23,364 bases of DNA from a virus: IMG/VR virus record IMGVR_UViG_3300030328_001035, positions 1 through 23,364 of that record. One strand, written 5' to 3'. Below, one piece after another: positions 13,284 through 20,214 of the stretch. The stretch's first letter is position 1. Every line of letters begins with the position of its first letter. The position numbers were made by a program, and so were the translations under genes. The notes under the pieces are model-generated. The model had not been told where the DNA came from, searched no databases, and worked only from the letters and a program-made list of their open reading frames with translations.

Positions 13284-13644
13284 TTTTGAGATTATTTGGA
13301 CAGAGAAAAAAATGGGTAGCATTAAATTAGAATGTGGAGGTTGTCCTGATTTGCTAGTTAGAAAAAATGGAGAGTACATACTTATAGATTTTAAAACCTC
13401 AAAAGATTTTTATAGTGATATGTTAGTTCAGTTATCGGCTTATGGATATTTAATAAAAGAAACTGAAGGCATTGAGATTGATAAAGCTATCATTGTTCGA
13501 TTTCCAAAAGATGATGATAAATTTAAAGTAAAAGAATTTTCAAAAAAAGATTTAGCTCTAGGTTTAAAACAATTTAAAATTTTAAAAAAGGCTTTTGATT
13601 TAGATAAAGAATTAAACAAACTAATGAAAGGTAAAAAGAAATGA
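13276..13644 (+). CDS. Catalytic part of a RecB/Cas4-like PD-(D/E)XK exonuclease (split gene)
   Basis: A 122-residue protein carrying the nuclease core: GGCPDLLV with D25 (motif II), LIDFKTSK with D38 and K40 (motif III) and QLSAYGYL with Q52 and Y56 (RecB motif). These residues coordinate metal and cut DNA. It has its own ribosome site, AAGGA eight bases before ATG 13276, so it can be made independently. The partner half is the gene just upstream. Together with the ERF annealase directly downstream (overlap of four bases) it would form an exonuclease-annealase recombination pair comparable to lambda Red. Residues are intact, so activity is plausible if the N-terminal half associates. Confidence 0.82.
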   Translation: MSNFEIIWTEKKMGSIKLECGGCPDLLVRKNGEYILIDFKTSKDFYSDMLVQLSAYGYLIKETEGIEIDKAIIVRFPKDDDKFKVKEFSKKDLALGLKQFKILKKAFDLDKELNKLMKGKKK

Positions 13645-14189
13645 AAAAACAATCTGCTGAAATAATTGCACAAGCCTATGAAGAAGGAGAGCATTCATTA
13701 ATAGGAGCTTTAAATAAGTTTCAAGACTTAAATATTAAAGCACAAAAAAGTTCTACTAACCCACACTTTAAAAGTAAATACTCTGATTTAACAAGTGTCA
13801 TTAATGCAGTTAATTATGGTGCAGAGTTTGGTTTATCTTTTACTCAATCAATAGAATATAAAAATATTATACTTGATAGAGTGCAAATTAAAGAGGATGG
13901 AACTCAATTAAAATATCAAGAAATACATAAAGATATTTTTGTTACAACAACAGTAAATCATATTGCAGTGAGTAATACTTTAACTTGCAGTGTTCCAGTT
14001 TTGATTAATGCAAATGATAAAGACAATCCTCAAAAAATGGGATCAGCTATTACTTATGCAAAACGGTACGGATTACAAAGTTTATATGGTTTAGCTAGTG
14101 ATGATGATGATGGAAATTTAGCATCACAAAGTAAACCTATGAAGAGCCAAAATAAAAGAGCAAGTGAGGATTTTATAATCAATGGATGA
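13641..14189 (+). CDS. erf: ERF-family single-strand DNA annealing protein
   Basis: A 182-residue recombinase of the ERF superfamily. Signature segments: NPHFKSKYSDLTSVINAV at about residues 40-57, AEFGLSFTQS at 61-70, and GSAITYAKRYGLQSLYGLAS then DDDDGN at 134-159. ERF proteins form rings on single-stranded DNA and pair complementary strands, for end repair, genome circularisation or recombination with related phages. It overlaps the nuclease gene by ATGA and the next gene, a possible single-strand-binding partner, by eight bases, so the three are made together. The last 20 residues are polar and probably flexible. Length is at the short end of the family. Confidence 0.9.
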   Translation: MKKQSAEIIAQAYEEGEHSLIGALNKFQDLNIKAQKSSTNPHFKSKYSDLTSVINAVNYGAEFGLSFTQSIEYKNIILDRVQIKEDGTQLKYQEIHKDIFVTTTVNHIAVSNTLTCSVPVLINANDKDNPQKMGSAITYAKRYGLQSLYGLASDDDDGNLASQSKPMKSQNKRASEDFIING

Positions 14190-14454
14190 TAAACAATTTG
14201 TAAATGGGATGTTTCCTAGCAGACCAGAGAATGCTCCAGACTTTATTAAAATGAAAATATCTTTGAAGAGAGATGAGTTTTTAGAGTTTATGAGAACTAC
14301 TACTAAAGAGGATGTTTGGATTAATATTGACATAAAAGAGTCTAGGGCAGGAAAATTATATGCTGAGAGAAATACTTGGAAGAAGCCTGAATCTAAAGAT
14401 GAAAGTATTAATAATAACAATAGTAATATTAAAGAAGAGGACATCCCCTTTTAA
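14182..14454 (+). CDS. Small protein with SSB-like acidic C-terminal tip
   Basis: A 90-residue protein. The body (FIKMKISLKRDEFLEFMRT followed by KEDVWINIDIKESRAGKLYA) reads as a small beta-alpha domain seen in many marine phage genomes without assigned function. It then has a disordered Asn/Glu-rich linker and ends in EEDIPF, nearly the DDDIPF tip with which bacterial SSB recruits host repair and replication enzymes. Placement between ERF and a DnaA-like gene supports single-strand DNA binding or loading of host proteins. No classical OB-fold SSB signature is seen, so this is inference from the tail and context. It overlaps the next gene by one base. Confidence 0.6.
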   Translation: MDDKQFVNGMFPSRPENAPDFIKMKISLKRDEFLEFMRTTTKEDVWINIDIKESRAGKLYAERNTWKKPESKDESINNNNSNIKEEDIPF

Positions 14455-14831
14455 TGTCAAAAAAATTTACAGATGAACAGGTTGAGGCTTTAGTTAGAAT
14501 ATCTAAATATGAAAAAATTTTAAAAAGGATGTGCGATAATCCTATGTTTAAAAACTTTGAGCCTCTACCTGATTATGAAATTCACACTCCAATTTCACTA
14601 AGAAGAATTAGAGAAAAGGTTTGTGAATATTATGAAATACAATCTAGTGAGTTTTATAATGGGAGAAGAGACAAAAATTTAGTTAATGCAAGAAGGGATT
14701 TTTGCCATCTTGCTACTAAACATACGAAACATAGTAGAATTGTTATTGGTCGAGCAATGGGAAAAGATCATACAACAGTTATTCATCATTTAAGTAAAGA
14801 GCCAATTTATGCAAATAAAATTATTATTTAA
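14454..14831 (+). CDS. Stand-alone DnaA domain IV-like DNA-binding protein
   Basis: A 125-residue protein. From residue 48 it follows the C-terminal domain of DnaA: ISLRRIREKVCEYYEIQSSE, then GRRDKNLVNARRDFCHLA, then the signature IGRAMGKDHTTVIHHL (98-113), whose DHTTV residues contact the DnaA box in true DnaA. The AAA+ ATPase domains are missing. It could bind DnaA boxes in the phage or host chromosome, compete with or seed host DnaA, or act as a regulator. The N-terminal 45 residues are helical and unassigned. It sits in the recombination/replication cluster with one-base overlaps on both sides. Confidence 0.82.
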   Translation: MSKKFTDEQVEALVRISKYEKILKRMCDNPMFKNFEPLPDYEIHTPISLRRIREKVCEYYEIQSSEFYNGRRDKNLVNARRDFCHLATKHTKHSRIVIGRAMGKDHTTVIHHLSKEPIYANKIII

Positions 14832-15094
14832 TGAACAAAAAAAAGACACCTTCTCTTTTTGGAGAAGAATTTGAGAAAGAGTTTTGGCAAGATGAATGGG
14901 AAGGAATGCCTGAGTTTGTTCAAGAGCAAGAAGAGTCATATCACAAATTAATTATACGATTTAGAAATGAGGAAGATTTGCAAGATTTCGCAACAAAGAT
15001 AAGTCAAAAAATAAACAATAGGACTAAAAGTATTTGGCATCCCAAATTAACTTTTAAAGATCATTTTAGTAAGAGGTATATTGATGATAAATAA
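14831..15094 (+). CDS. Conserved phage protein of unknown function (WxxEWxxMPEF)
   Basis: An 87-residue protein with the recurrent phage pattern FWQDEWEGMPEFVQE, then a strand-helix unit KLIIRFRNEEDLQDFATKIS and a final TKSIWHPKL. I recall this arrangement from many phage and plasmid genomes, often near DNA-modifying enzymes or ParB-like proteins, but without a known activity. It overlaps the DnaA-like gene by one base and the methyltransferase by 11. No catalytic motif is visible. Cytoplasmic. Confidence 0.6.
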   Translation: MNKKKTPSLFGEEFEKEFWQDEWEGMPEFVQEQEESYHKLIIRFRNEEDLQDFATKISQKINNRTKSIWHPKLTFKDHFSKRYIDDK

Positions 15095-15827
15095 TTTTTT
15101 AAATTTACAAGGTATTAATAAAACTAAAATTATAAGATTATTTAATGTTAACAAAAAAACTAATACAGTAACAGGAGTTAGTGCTTTAGTAAGATTAGAA
15201 ACATCAGATGAATTTGTTATAGAAGAAATATTTAAAAGGAAAACTTACAATAAATTAAATATTTTACCTCAAGACATTGTTTTAGATATAGGTTTAAATA
15301 TTGGAGCTTTTACTATTTTAGCTTTACAAAAAGGTGCAGTTGTTCATTCATACGAAGCAGAAGAAGATAATTTTAAAATAGCTCAACATAATATTAGAAT
15401 AAATAATTTAGAAAATAATTATACTATTAACAATAAAGCAATTATTGGCAATGATGATAAAGTTAGACCTTTTTCAATTAATGTTAAAAGAAATAAAGGA
15501 GGTCATTCATTAGTTGCAAAACGAGGTAGAGATACAGTTAATGTAAATTGTATAAACATTAACGAGGTATTAGAAAAAGTTAAACCTACAATAATTAAAA
15601 TGGATATTGAGGGTGGAGAGTATGAATGTTTAAAAGCTGTAAAAAGTTTTGAGGGAGTTAGAGAATTAATTTTAGAATTTCATCACGCACATTTAAACGA
15701 TATTAAAACGAGAGATAAATATAAAGAAATAATATCTATTTTAAAAAATCATTTTAAAGAAGTTTCTTATAAAGAAGAGCCTAAAGGGGCATGGGTAACA
15801 TTAATATATTGTAAAAATGACTCCTAA
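15084..15827 (+). CDS. FkbM-type SAM-dependent methyltransferase
   Basis: A 247-residue enzyme. The SAM-binding motif is VLDIGLNIGAF (residues 66-76), the acidic strand-2 end is SYEAEEDN, and the family hallmark KMDIEGGEYECL is at 172-183, as in FkbM/Methyltransf_21 proteins, which usually O-methylate sugars or other small hydroxyl groups. The start is ATG 15084 with AGAGG upstream, rather than the TTG three bases earlier. It overlaps the glycosyltransferase gene by 11 bases, so the two probably act in one pathway: a sugar is added and then methylated, or a surface or DNA modification is decorated. The substrate cannot be told from sequence. A host-derived gene is possible. Confidence 0.85.
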   Translation: MINNFLNLQGINKTKIIRLFNVNKKTNTVTGVSALVRLETSDEFVIEEIFKRKTYNKLNILPQDIVLDIGLNIGAFTILALQKGAVVHSYEAEEDNFKIAQHNIRINNLENNYTINNKAIIGNDDKVRPFSINVKRNKGGHSLVAKRGRDTVNVNCININEVLEKVKPTIIKMDIEGGEYECLKAVKSFEGVRELILEFHHAHLNDIKTRDKYKEIISILKNHFKEVSYKEEPKGAWVTLIYCKNDS

Positions 15828-16701
15828 ATATCCAATTTACATAGTTTCTAAAGGAAGATGGGAGTCTAGATTGACAAGCAAATCTTTAGAAAGAATGAAA
15901 GTATTTTATTATATTATAGTCGAAGAACAAGAATATGAAGAATACACTAATGTTATTGATAAAGAAAAAGTTTTAATTTTACCAAAAGAATATCAACTTA
16001 ATTATGATGTATTCAATGATGAAATAGGAAAAGGAAGAGGCACTGGTCCAGGTGCAGCTCGTAACTTTGCATGGGATCACTCCATAGGATTAGGAGCTAA
16101 AAGACATTGGGTTTTAGATGATAACATTTATGATTTTTATAGATTAAATCGCAATGCAAAAAACATAGTACAAACTGGAACTATATTTAGATGTGCAGAA
16201 GATTTTGTTGATCGTTATACAAATGTTTTAATTAGTGGATTTAACTATTGTAAGTTTTGTTTAGCTAGTGAAAAATATCCTCCATATCTTTTTAATACTA
16301 GGATTTATTCTACTTTACTTATTGATAATAAAACAAAATATAGATGGAGAGGTCGCTATAATGAGGACACAGATCTATCACTAAGAGTTTTAAAAGATGG
16401 AGATTGCACTCTTCAATTTAATGCATTCCTCCAAGAGAAAGCCACTACACAAAGAATTAGAGGAGGGAACTCTAAAGAATTTTATGATGAAGAAGGCACA
16501 TTAAATAAATCTAAAATGCTAGAAGAAATGCATCCAGACTTAGCTAGAGTTACATGGAGATTTAATAGGTGGCATCATTTCGTAGATTACAAACCTTTTA
16601 AAAGAAACAAGCCAATTAAAGTTGAGGGTTTATTCATTCCAAAGGGCATTAATAATTATGGAATGAAAATGATTAACATAAAGGAATTAGCAAATGATTG
16701 A
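15817..16701 (+). CDS. TET-associated glycosyltransferase (TAGT/GREB1-like) family protein
   Basis: A 294-residue GT-A-type glycosyltransferase. The N-terminus PIYIVSKGRWESRLTSKSLE, the segment TGPGAARNFAWDHSIGLGAK, the metal-binding HWVLDDNIYDF (DDN at 101-103), and a second acidic motif NEDTDLSLRVL at 182-192 match the TAGT group, first described beside TET/JBP oxygenases in phages, where these enzymes are proposed to glycosylate hydroxymethylated bases in DNA. No TET, JBP, cytosine C5-methyltransferase or nucleotide hydroxymethylase is seen here. It may modify DNA made elsewhere in the genome's pathway, or protein or surface sugars. Overlaps the FkbM gene by 11 bases. Family is well supported; substrate is inference. 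Confidence 0.75.
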   Translation: MTPKYPIYIVSKGRWESRLTSKSLERMKVFYYIIVEEQEYEEYTNVIDKEKVLILPKEYQLNYDVFNDEIGKGRGTGPGAARNFAWDHSIGLGAKRHWVLDDNIYDFYRLNRNAKNIVQTGTIFRCAEDFVDRYTNVLISGFNYCKFCLASEKYPPYLFNTRIYSTLLIDNKTKYRWRGRYNEDTDLSLRVLKDGDCTLQFNAFLQEKATTQRIRGGNSKEFYDEEGTLNKSKMLEEMHPDLARVTWRFNRWHHFVDYKPFKRNKPIKVEGLFIPKGINNYGMKMINIKELAND

Positions 16702-16786
16702 GATAGTTTTAGAAATTTTACAGTTAGTTATTTTAATATTTATAGCCTTTATGATTTGGGGAATTGGAGAAAGACTTTACAAATGA
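16694..16786 (+). CDS. 30-residue single-pass membrane peptide
   Basis: A short frame starting inside the glycosyltransferase stop region and ending TGA at 16784-16786, overlapping the HNH start by ATGA. The peptide is almost entirely one hydrophobic helix (VLEILQLVILIFIAFMIWGI) after MIEI, with a short GERLYK tail. Coupled overlaps on both sides support translation. It may sit in the inner membrane. Holin-like, anti-host or regulatory roles are all possible. It is not next to the lysis genes. Confidence 0.55.
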   Translation: MIEIVLEILQLVILIFIAFMIWGIGERLYK

Positions 16787-17079
16787 AAAAACATACTCAA
16801 ATATTTTTTGATTTTTGGAATGATGAATTTACAATTTATCAAACTTACCAATGTTTTAGTTGTAGTAGTTGGGAAGGCACGGACATCCATCATATTGAGC
16901 CAAAACAAATGGGCGGAAGTAAATGTAAAGATCATATTACTAACCTAACTTGTCTCTGTCGTAAATGCCATGATCTTTGTCATAAAAGCAAAGACTTTAA
17001 CAAAAGTGTTCAAGTAAAAACATTAAGATTAATAGCCGATAAATTAGAAGAGCAAGTTGAGGGAAATTATGAGCATTGA
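16783..17079 (+). CDS. HNH endonuclease
   Basis: A 98-residue nuclease, starting at ATG 16783 (an in-frame TTG at 16756 lies within the membrane peptide gene and is less likely). Motifs: CFSCSS (C24, C27) and CLCRKCH (C59, C62) bind a structural zinc; DIHHIEPK provides H36-H37, N54 in NLTCL and H63/H67 complete the HNH site. Such small HNH proteins may nick or cut DNA at packaging, act as homing nucleases or degrade host DNA. No intron or intein is seen. Its gene lies in the rightward operon far from the terminase genes, so a packaging role is less obvious. Confidence 0.85.
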   Translation: MKKHTQIFFDFWNDEFTIYQTYQCFSCSSWEGTDIHHIEPKQMGGSKCKDHITNLTCLCRKCHDLCHKSKDFNKSVQVKTLRLIADKLEEQVEGNYEH

Positions 17080-17440
17080 TAAAGGATTAAGTAAGTATGA
17101 TCCTCATAAAATTGCTGAGGCAAAAATGGAGGCAATCAAAAATTATAGAGAAGCTAAAAGAATGTTTAATCAATTAACTAGACAAAAAGATGAATGCGAA
17201 AAATCTAAATATTTACATTATCGTTTTTTTAGTAATGAAAAAAATAGTGTTGAAGATGCAAAAGCTAAATCAAGAGTTAATGATGAAGTAACTGATTTTA
17301 ATAAATTGTTAGATGATGCTGAACAACTCATGGATGAAATGTTTGCACAGCTTGATCGAATTACCACGAAGATAGAACTGATGTCAGATGCCAATGCAAC
17401 AATGAGAGCAGAAATGAAACTTGGAGCATTTACCCCATGA
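17069..17440 (+). CDS. Coiled-coil protein of unknown function
   Basis: A 123-residue, almost entirely helical and charged protein (start ATG 17069 with GAGG upstream; a TTG at 17057 is less likely). Heptad-like repeats run through KMEAIKNYREAKRMFNQLTR and FNKLLDDAEQLMDEMFAQLD, then RITTKIELMSDANATMRAEM. It probably forms an oligomeric rod or binds a partner. It overlaps the HNH gene by 11 bases and the next gene by four. No family recognised. Confidence 0.55.
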   Translation: MSIDKGLSKYDPHKIAEAKMEAIKNYREAKRMFNQLTRQKDECEKSKYLHYRFFSNEKNSVEDAKAKSRVNDEVTDFNKLLDDAEQLMDEMFAQLDRITTKIELMSDANATMRAEMKLGAFTP

Positions 17441-17718
17441 ATTATTATAAAAGAAATATTGGTCGCTTATGGCAAGGCAAGGCTAGTTTAAAAGATTATG
17501 AAGTAGAAAAAGCAATTAAACAAGGTGGAGCTATTTTAACATTATTAGAAAATAACGAAAAGATGTTTTTAAATGTAGAGCAATTAAAGTCTGCATTAAT
17601 GACTAAAACAAAAAAAATTATTCCACCAAGATTTAAAGGAGAACAACCATTTAGAATGTGCAATGTTTTCTGGAAACAAAAAGCCAACACAAATCAAATG
17701 GAGTTATTAAATGAGTAA
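17437..17718 (+). CDS. Small hypothetical protein
   Basis: A 93-residue protein, starting MNYYKRNIGRLWQGKASLKD, with a central amphipathic helix (AIKQGGAILTLLENNEKMFL) and a basic end (KKIIPPRFKGEQPFRMCNVF). It overlaps its upstream neighbour by ATGA and the next gene by ATGAGTAA, the same junction sequence as at the split nuclease. Unassigned. Confidence 0.55.
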   Translation: MNYYKRNIGRLWQGKASLKDYEVEKAIKQGGAILTLLENNEKMFLNVEQLKSALMTKTKKIIPPRFKGEQPFRMCNVFWKQKANTNQMELLNE

Positions 17719-18214
17719 AAAAATTATTAAGATAGAACAAATAGATAAGGGAGGTTTAAATGAGAAGGGCGTACAAGTTGATAAATTATGGAATTTATTT
17801 TTTGAAAATGAAACTGATCCTAGATTATTAGATTACTCACAAATTTTACAATACTTAACTAAGGGTACAAGTCCACCTAAAAGCGTCTATTCTTTTAAAA
17901 GATGGGAGTCCACTTTTAAATCAACAGATAGAGTTCATTATTGGTGGTGTATTGTTTATGATGATAAAGACCATATTCTATTATTGCCGAATAAATTTTA
18001 TGATTTGATATTTGAAGGTCATAGAAAGCAAGAAGAAGAAGAAAAAGCTGCTGTAATTAGCCACACAGCACCTGAAAACCCTGTTCTATACATAACTAGC
18101 GACAGCGAAAAGAAAGAGCTTGAGGAAGGTCGAAAACACCCGAATTACAAATTAGATGAAGAAGATATGATTAATATTATCAAAAGAGAGGAATATGAAG
18201 TTGAAAATGAATAA
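17711..18214 (+). CDS. Hypothetical acidic protein
   Basis: A 167-residue protein. The N-terminal 110 residues look globular with aromatic residues (LWNLFFENETDPRLLDYSQI, then RVHYWWCIVYDDKDHILLLP), and the C-terminal part is a Glu/Lys-rich helix and acidic tail (KRKQ-like repeats, EYEVENE at the end). It overlaps the HTH gene by 20 bases. I do not recognise a family and no catalytic motif stands out. Confidence 0.5.
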   Translation: MSKKIIKIEQIDKGGLNEKGVQVDKLWNLFFENETDPRLLDYSQILQYLTKGTSPPKSVYSFKRWESTFKSTDRVHYWWCIVYDDKDHILLLPNKFYDLIFEGHRKQEEEEKAAVISHTAPENPVLYITSDSEKKELEEGRKHPNYKLDEEDMINIIKREEYEVENE

Positions 18215-18404
18215 AATGTATGAAATAAAAGATGTTGCCATTAGGCTTAATAGACATCCTCGAACTATGAGGAAAGATATTAAAGAGTTACAATTCAAAT
18301 TTCCCAAAGAGTCTGCTTTACATACGAAGATTGGTAAACGATTAAGATTTACCGATCAACATATTGAAAGGATAATTGAATTATGCTCCTCACAGCCAAA
18401 GTAA
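18195..18404 (+). CDS. Excisionase/MerR-like helix-turn-helix DNA-binding protein
   Basis: A 69-residue protein. MYEIKDVAIRLNRHPRTMRK is a winged helix-turn-helix start of the MerR/excisionase type and KIGKRLRFTDQHIERIIELC is its wing and following helix. Such small proteins act as excisionases or transcription regulators; no integrase gene is visible, so a regulator is more likely. GAGG lies just before ATG 18195; ATGs at 18207 and 18216 are alternatives. It is the last gene before the 168-bp leader of the GHKL gene, which it could control. Confidence 0.7.
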   Translation: MKLKMNKMYEIKDVAIRLNRHPRTMRKDIKELQFKFPKESALHTKIGKRLRFTDQHIERIIELCSSQPK

Positions 18405-18572
18405 TATATAGTTAAATTTATCCTAGAAAACTGGGGTAAAATAGTTAAAAATAATTCTAGCATTCCCTCGACACAAATGCTAATAATGTTATGTAAAGTA
18501 ATAAATTGGGAAATTTGGTATCTTTATGTAACAAAAGGGAACATAATGAGCCATCTAACTAGGGAGGGTTAA
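18405..18572 (+). promoter_or_regulatory. Leader and probable promoter region of the GHKL-protease operon
   Basis: A 168-bp gap in an otherwise gapless rightward operon. It contains a 7-bp hairpin (TAGCATT 18458-18464 with AATGCTA 18476-18482), the sequence TTGGGAAATTTGGTATCTTT near 18507 that recurs in pieces in the terS-terL gap, and a strong ribosome site (GGGAGGG) before ATG 18573. No U-run follows the hairpin. Separate control of the downstream three genes is likely. Confidence 0.5.
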
Positions 18573-20021
18573 ATGAAAAATAGTTGGTTTGAAATAGACA
18601 AAAAAGGATTGCAACAAATTCAAAATGATAAAAATAAATTTTTTATTATTAAAGAATTAGTTAGTAATTCTTTTGATGAAGATATTAACAGATGTGTTTT
18701 AACTTTAGATTTTGATAAAGATAAAGAATTATTTGTTAATGTTCTTGATGATAGCAAAGATGGTTTTAAGGATTTAAAAGACTCTTATACTATGTTTGCT
18801 CCAAGTTATAAAAAAGGCATTGCTACTAAAAGAGGTAGATTTAATGTTGGAGAAAAATTTGCCTTATCAATGTTTAGAACAGCTTGTATTACTTCAACCA
18901 CAGGCAGAGTAACTTTTTTAGAAGATGGTACTCGAAAAAAAACTTACACTAAAATTGATAAAGGTACTTTATTTATGGGTAAGTTGCCAAAAATAAATAA
19001 ATCTCAATATGAAGATTTAATTAATCAATCGCAAAATATTATTCCACCTAAAGATGTAGAATTTTTAGTTAATGGAAAAGTTATAGATAGATTGCCTATT
19101 TATAAATCTTTTATTGAGGAACTTCCAAGTATCACTAAAGATGATGAAGGAAATTTGGTTAAGACTAAAAGAAAAACAGAAATTGAATTGTTTAAAACAG
19201 ATGAACATTTTATTTATGAAATGGGAATTCCTGTTGTATCAACTGATATTGGTTTTTCAATTAATGTTAATCAAAAAATTCCATTAAGTAAGGATAGAGA
19301 TAATGTAAGTCCAAGTTATTTGAAAAAATTAAAGACTTATATTCTTAACCATACTTCATCTGATTTAAGTGAAGAAGAAACTAAATCATCTTGGGTACAA
19401 GAAGCATTAGAAAATGCAGATACTCATGCAGTTAAAGATGTTATTGATGTAAGATATGGAGATGATGCAGTTGTCTTTGATGTTAAAGACCATGAAGCTA
19501 ACAAGAAGGCTTTTGCAGATGATAAAAATGTCATAACTGGTGGCTCTTTTAATTCTCAAGTTTGGGATAATATTAGAAAAACTAGAGATGATTATGAAGA
19601 TTTTGCAAAGCCAAGTGGCTCAATAGGTAAATATGCTAGTCCTAATATGAGTGGAACTAGACCTGCTGAACTTTTGGATAAATCTAAAATTACAAAAGAA
19701 ATGAAACAAGTAATTTCTTTAGCAAAAAAATTACACAAAAAACTTTTTAATCAAGAGTTGAATGTTGAAATTTTTAATGAAAAAGGTTTAGGTGGAAATA
19801 GATTGTTAGCCACTTATTGCAAAGGTTATTCTGGATCTGATTTGAGTTTTTATTATAAAACTTTAGGTAAGGACTGGTTTAATTTAAAAAATAATAAAGT
19901 TAAAATTATGGAATTAATTATCCATGAGTTTGGACATTTTTATAGTGGAGATCATTTAAGCGAAAGATATTATGATGGTCTTTGTGAAATTGGAGCTAAA
20001 CTTTATTGTAAGGAGGGTTAA
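18573..20021 (+). CDS. GHKL ATPase fused to an HExxH metalloprotease
   Basis: A 482-residue protein with two recognisable ends. The N-terminus is a Bergerat-fold ATPase as in Hsp90, MutL and Topo VI-B: N-box ELVSNSFDE (E28, N32, D35), G1-like box LDDSKDGF (58-65) and G2 box GRFNVGEK (88-95). The middle has IPLSKDRDNVSPSYLKKL, which recalls the transducer domain that follows such ATPases. The C-terminus contains a zinc-protease site, MELIIHEFGHFY with HEFGH at 451-455, and a following E472 in LCEIGAKL as a possible third ligand. ATP binding may gate proteolysis or substrate unfolding. Targets are unknown: host defence, host regulators or phage assembly. It has its own leader. Domain calls are strong, the function is inference. 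Confidence 0.8.
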   Translation: MKNSWFEIDKKGLQQIQNDKNKFFIIKELVSNSFDEDINRCVLTLDFDKDKELFVNVLDDSKDGFKDLKDSYTMFAPSYKKGIATKRGRFNVGEKFALSMFRTACITSTTGRVTFLEDGTRKKTYTKIDKGTLFMGKLPKINKSQYEDLINQSQNIIPPKDVEFLVNGKVIDRLPIYKSFIEELPSITKDDEGNLVKTKRKTEIELFKTDEHFIYEMGIPVVSTDIGFSINVNQKIPLSKDRDNVSPSYLKKLKTYILNHTSSDLSEEETKSSWVQEALENADTHAVKDVIDVRYGDDAVVFDVKDHEANKKAFADDKNVITGGSFNSQVWDNIRKTRDDYEDFAKPSGSIGKYASPNMSGTRPAELLDKSKITKEMKQVISLAKKLHKKLFNQELNVEIFNEKGLGGNRLLATYCKGYSGSDLSFYYKTLGKDWFNLKNNKVKIMELIIHEFGHFYSGDHLSERYYDGLCEIGAKLYCKEG

Positions 20022-20201
20022 ATGGCAAGAAAAAGAAAAGGTAAACCAACTTGGCAAAATTTATGGCATAAAAAACCAGAAGATGTTTCTGATAAAGCAT
20101 TTGATAAATGGTTAAATTACCAAGAAAAAATACAAGATGGTTATGAAAAAGCTATTAACAAAATAATACTGCAAAGAAAAAACTTAGATAAAAAAGAATA
20201 G
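20022..20201 (+). CDS. Small basic protein following the GHKL-protease
   Basis: A 59-residue protein (MARKRKGKPTWQNLWHKKP onward) with a Lys/Arg-rich N-terminus, a helical middle (AFDKWLNYQEKIQDGYEKAI) and a basic end. The ribosome site AAGGAGGGTTAA repeats almost exactly the one before the GHKL gene, suggesting matched expression. The start codon directly follows the GHKL stop. A cofactor or nucleic-acid-binding partner of the large protein is possible; no family recognised. Confidence 0.55.
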   Translation: MARKRKGKPTWQNLWHKKPEDVSDKAFDKWLNYQEKIQDGYEKAINKIILQRKNLDKKE

Positions 20202-20214
20202 TTAGGAAAGTTAA

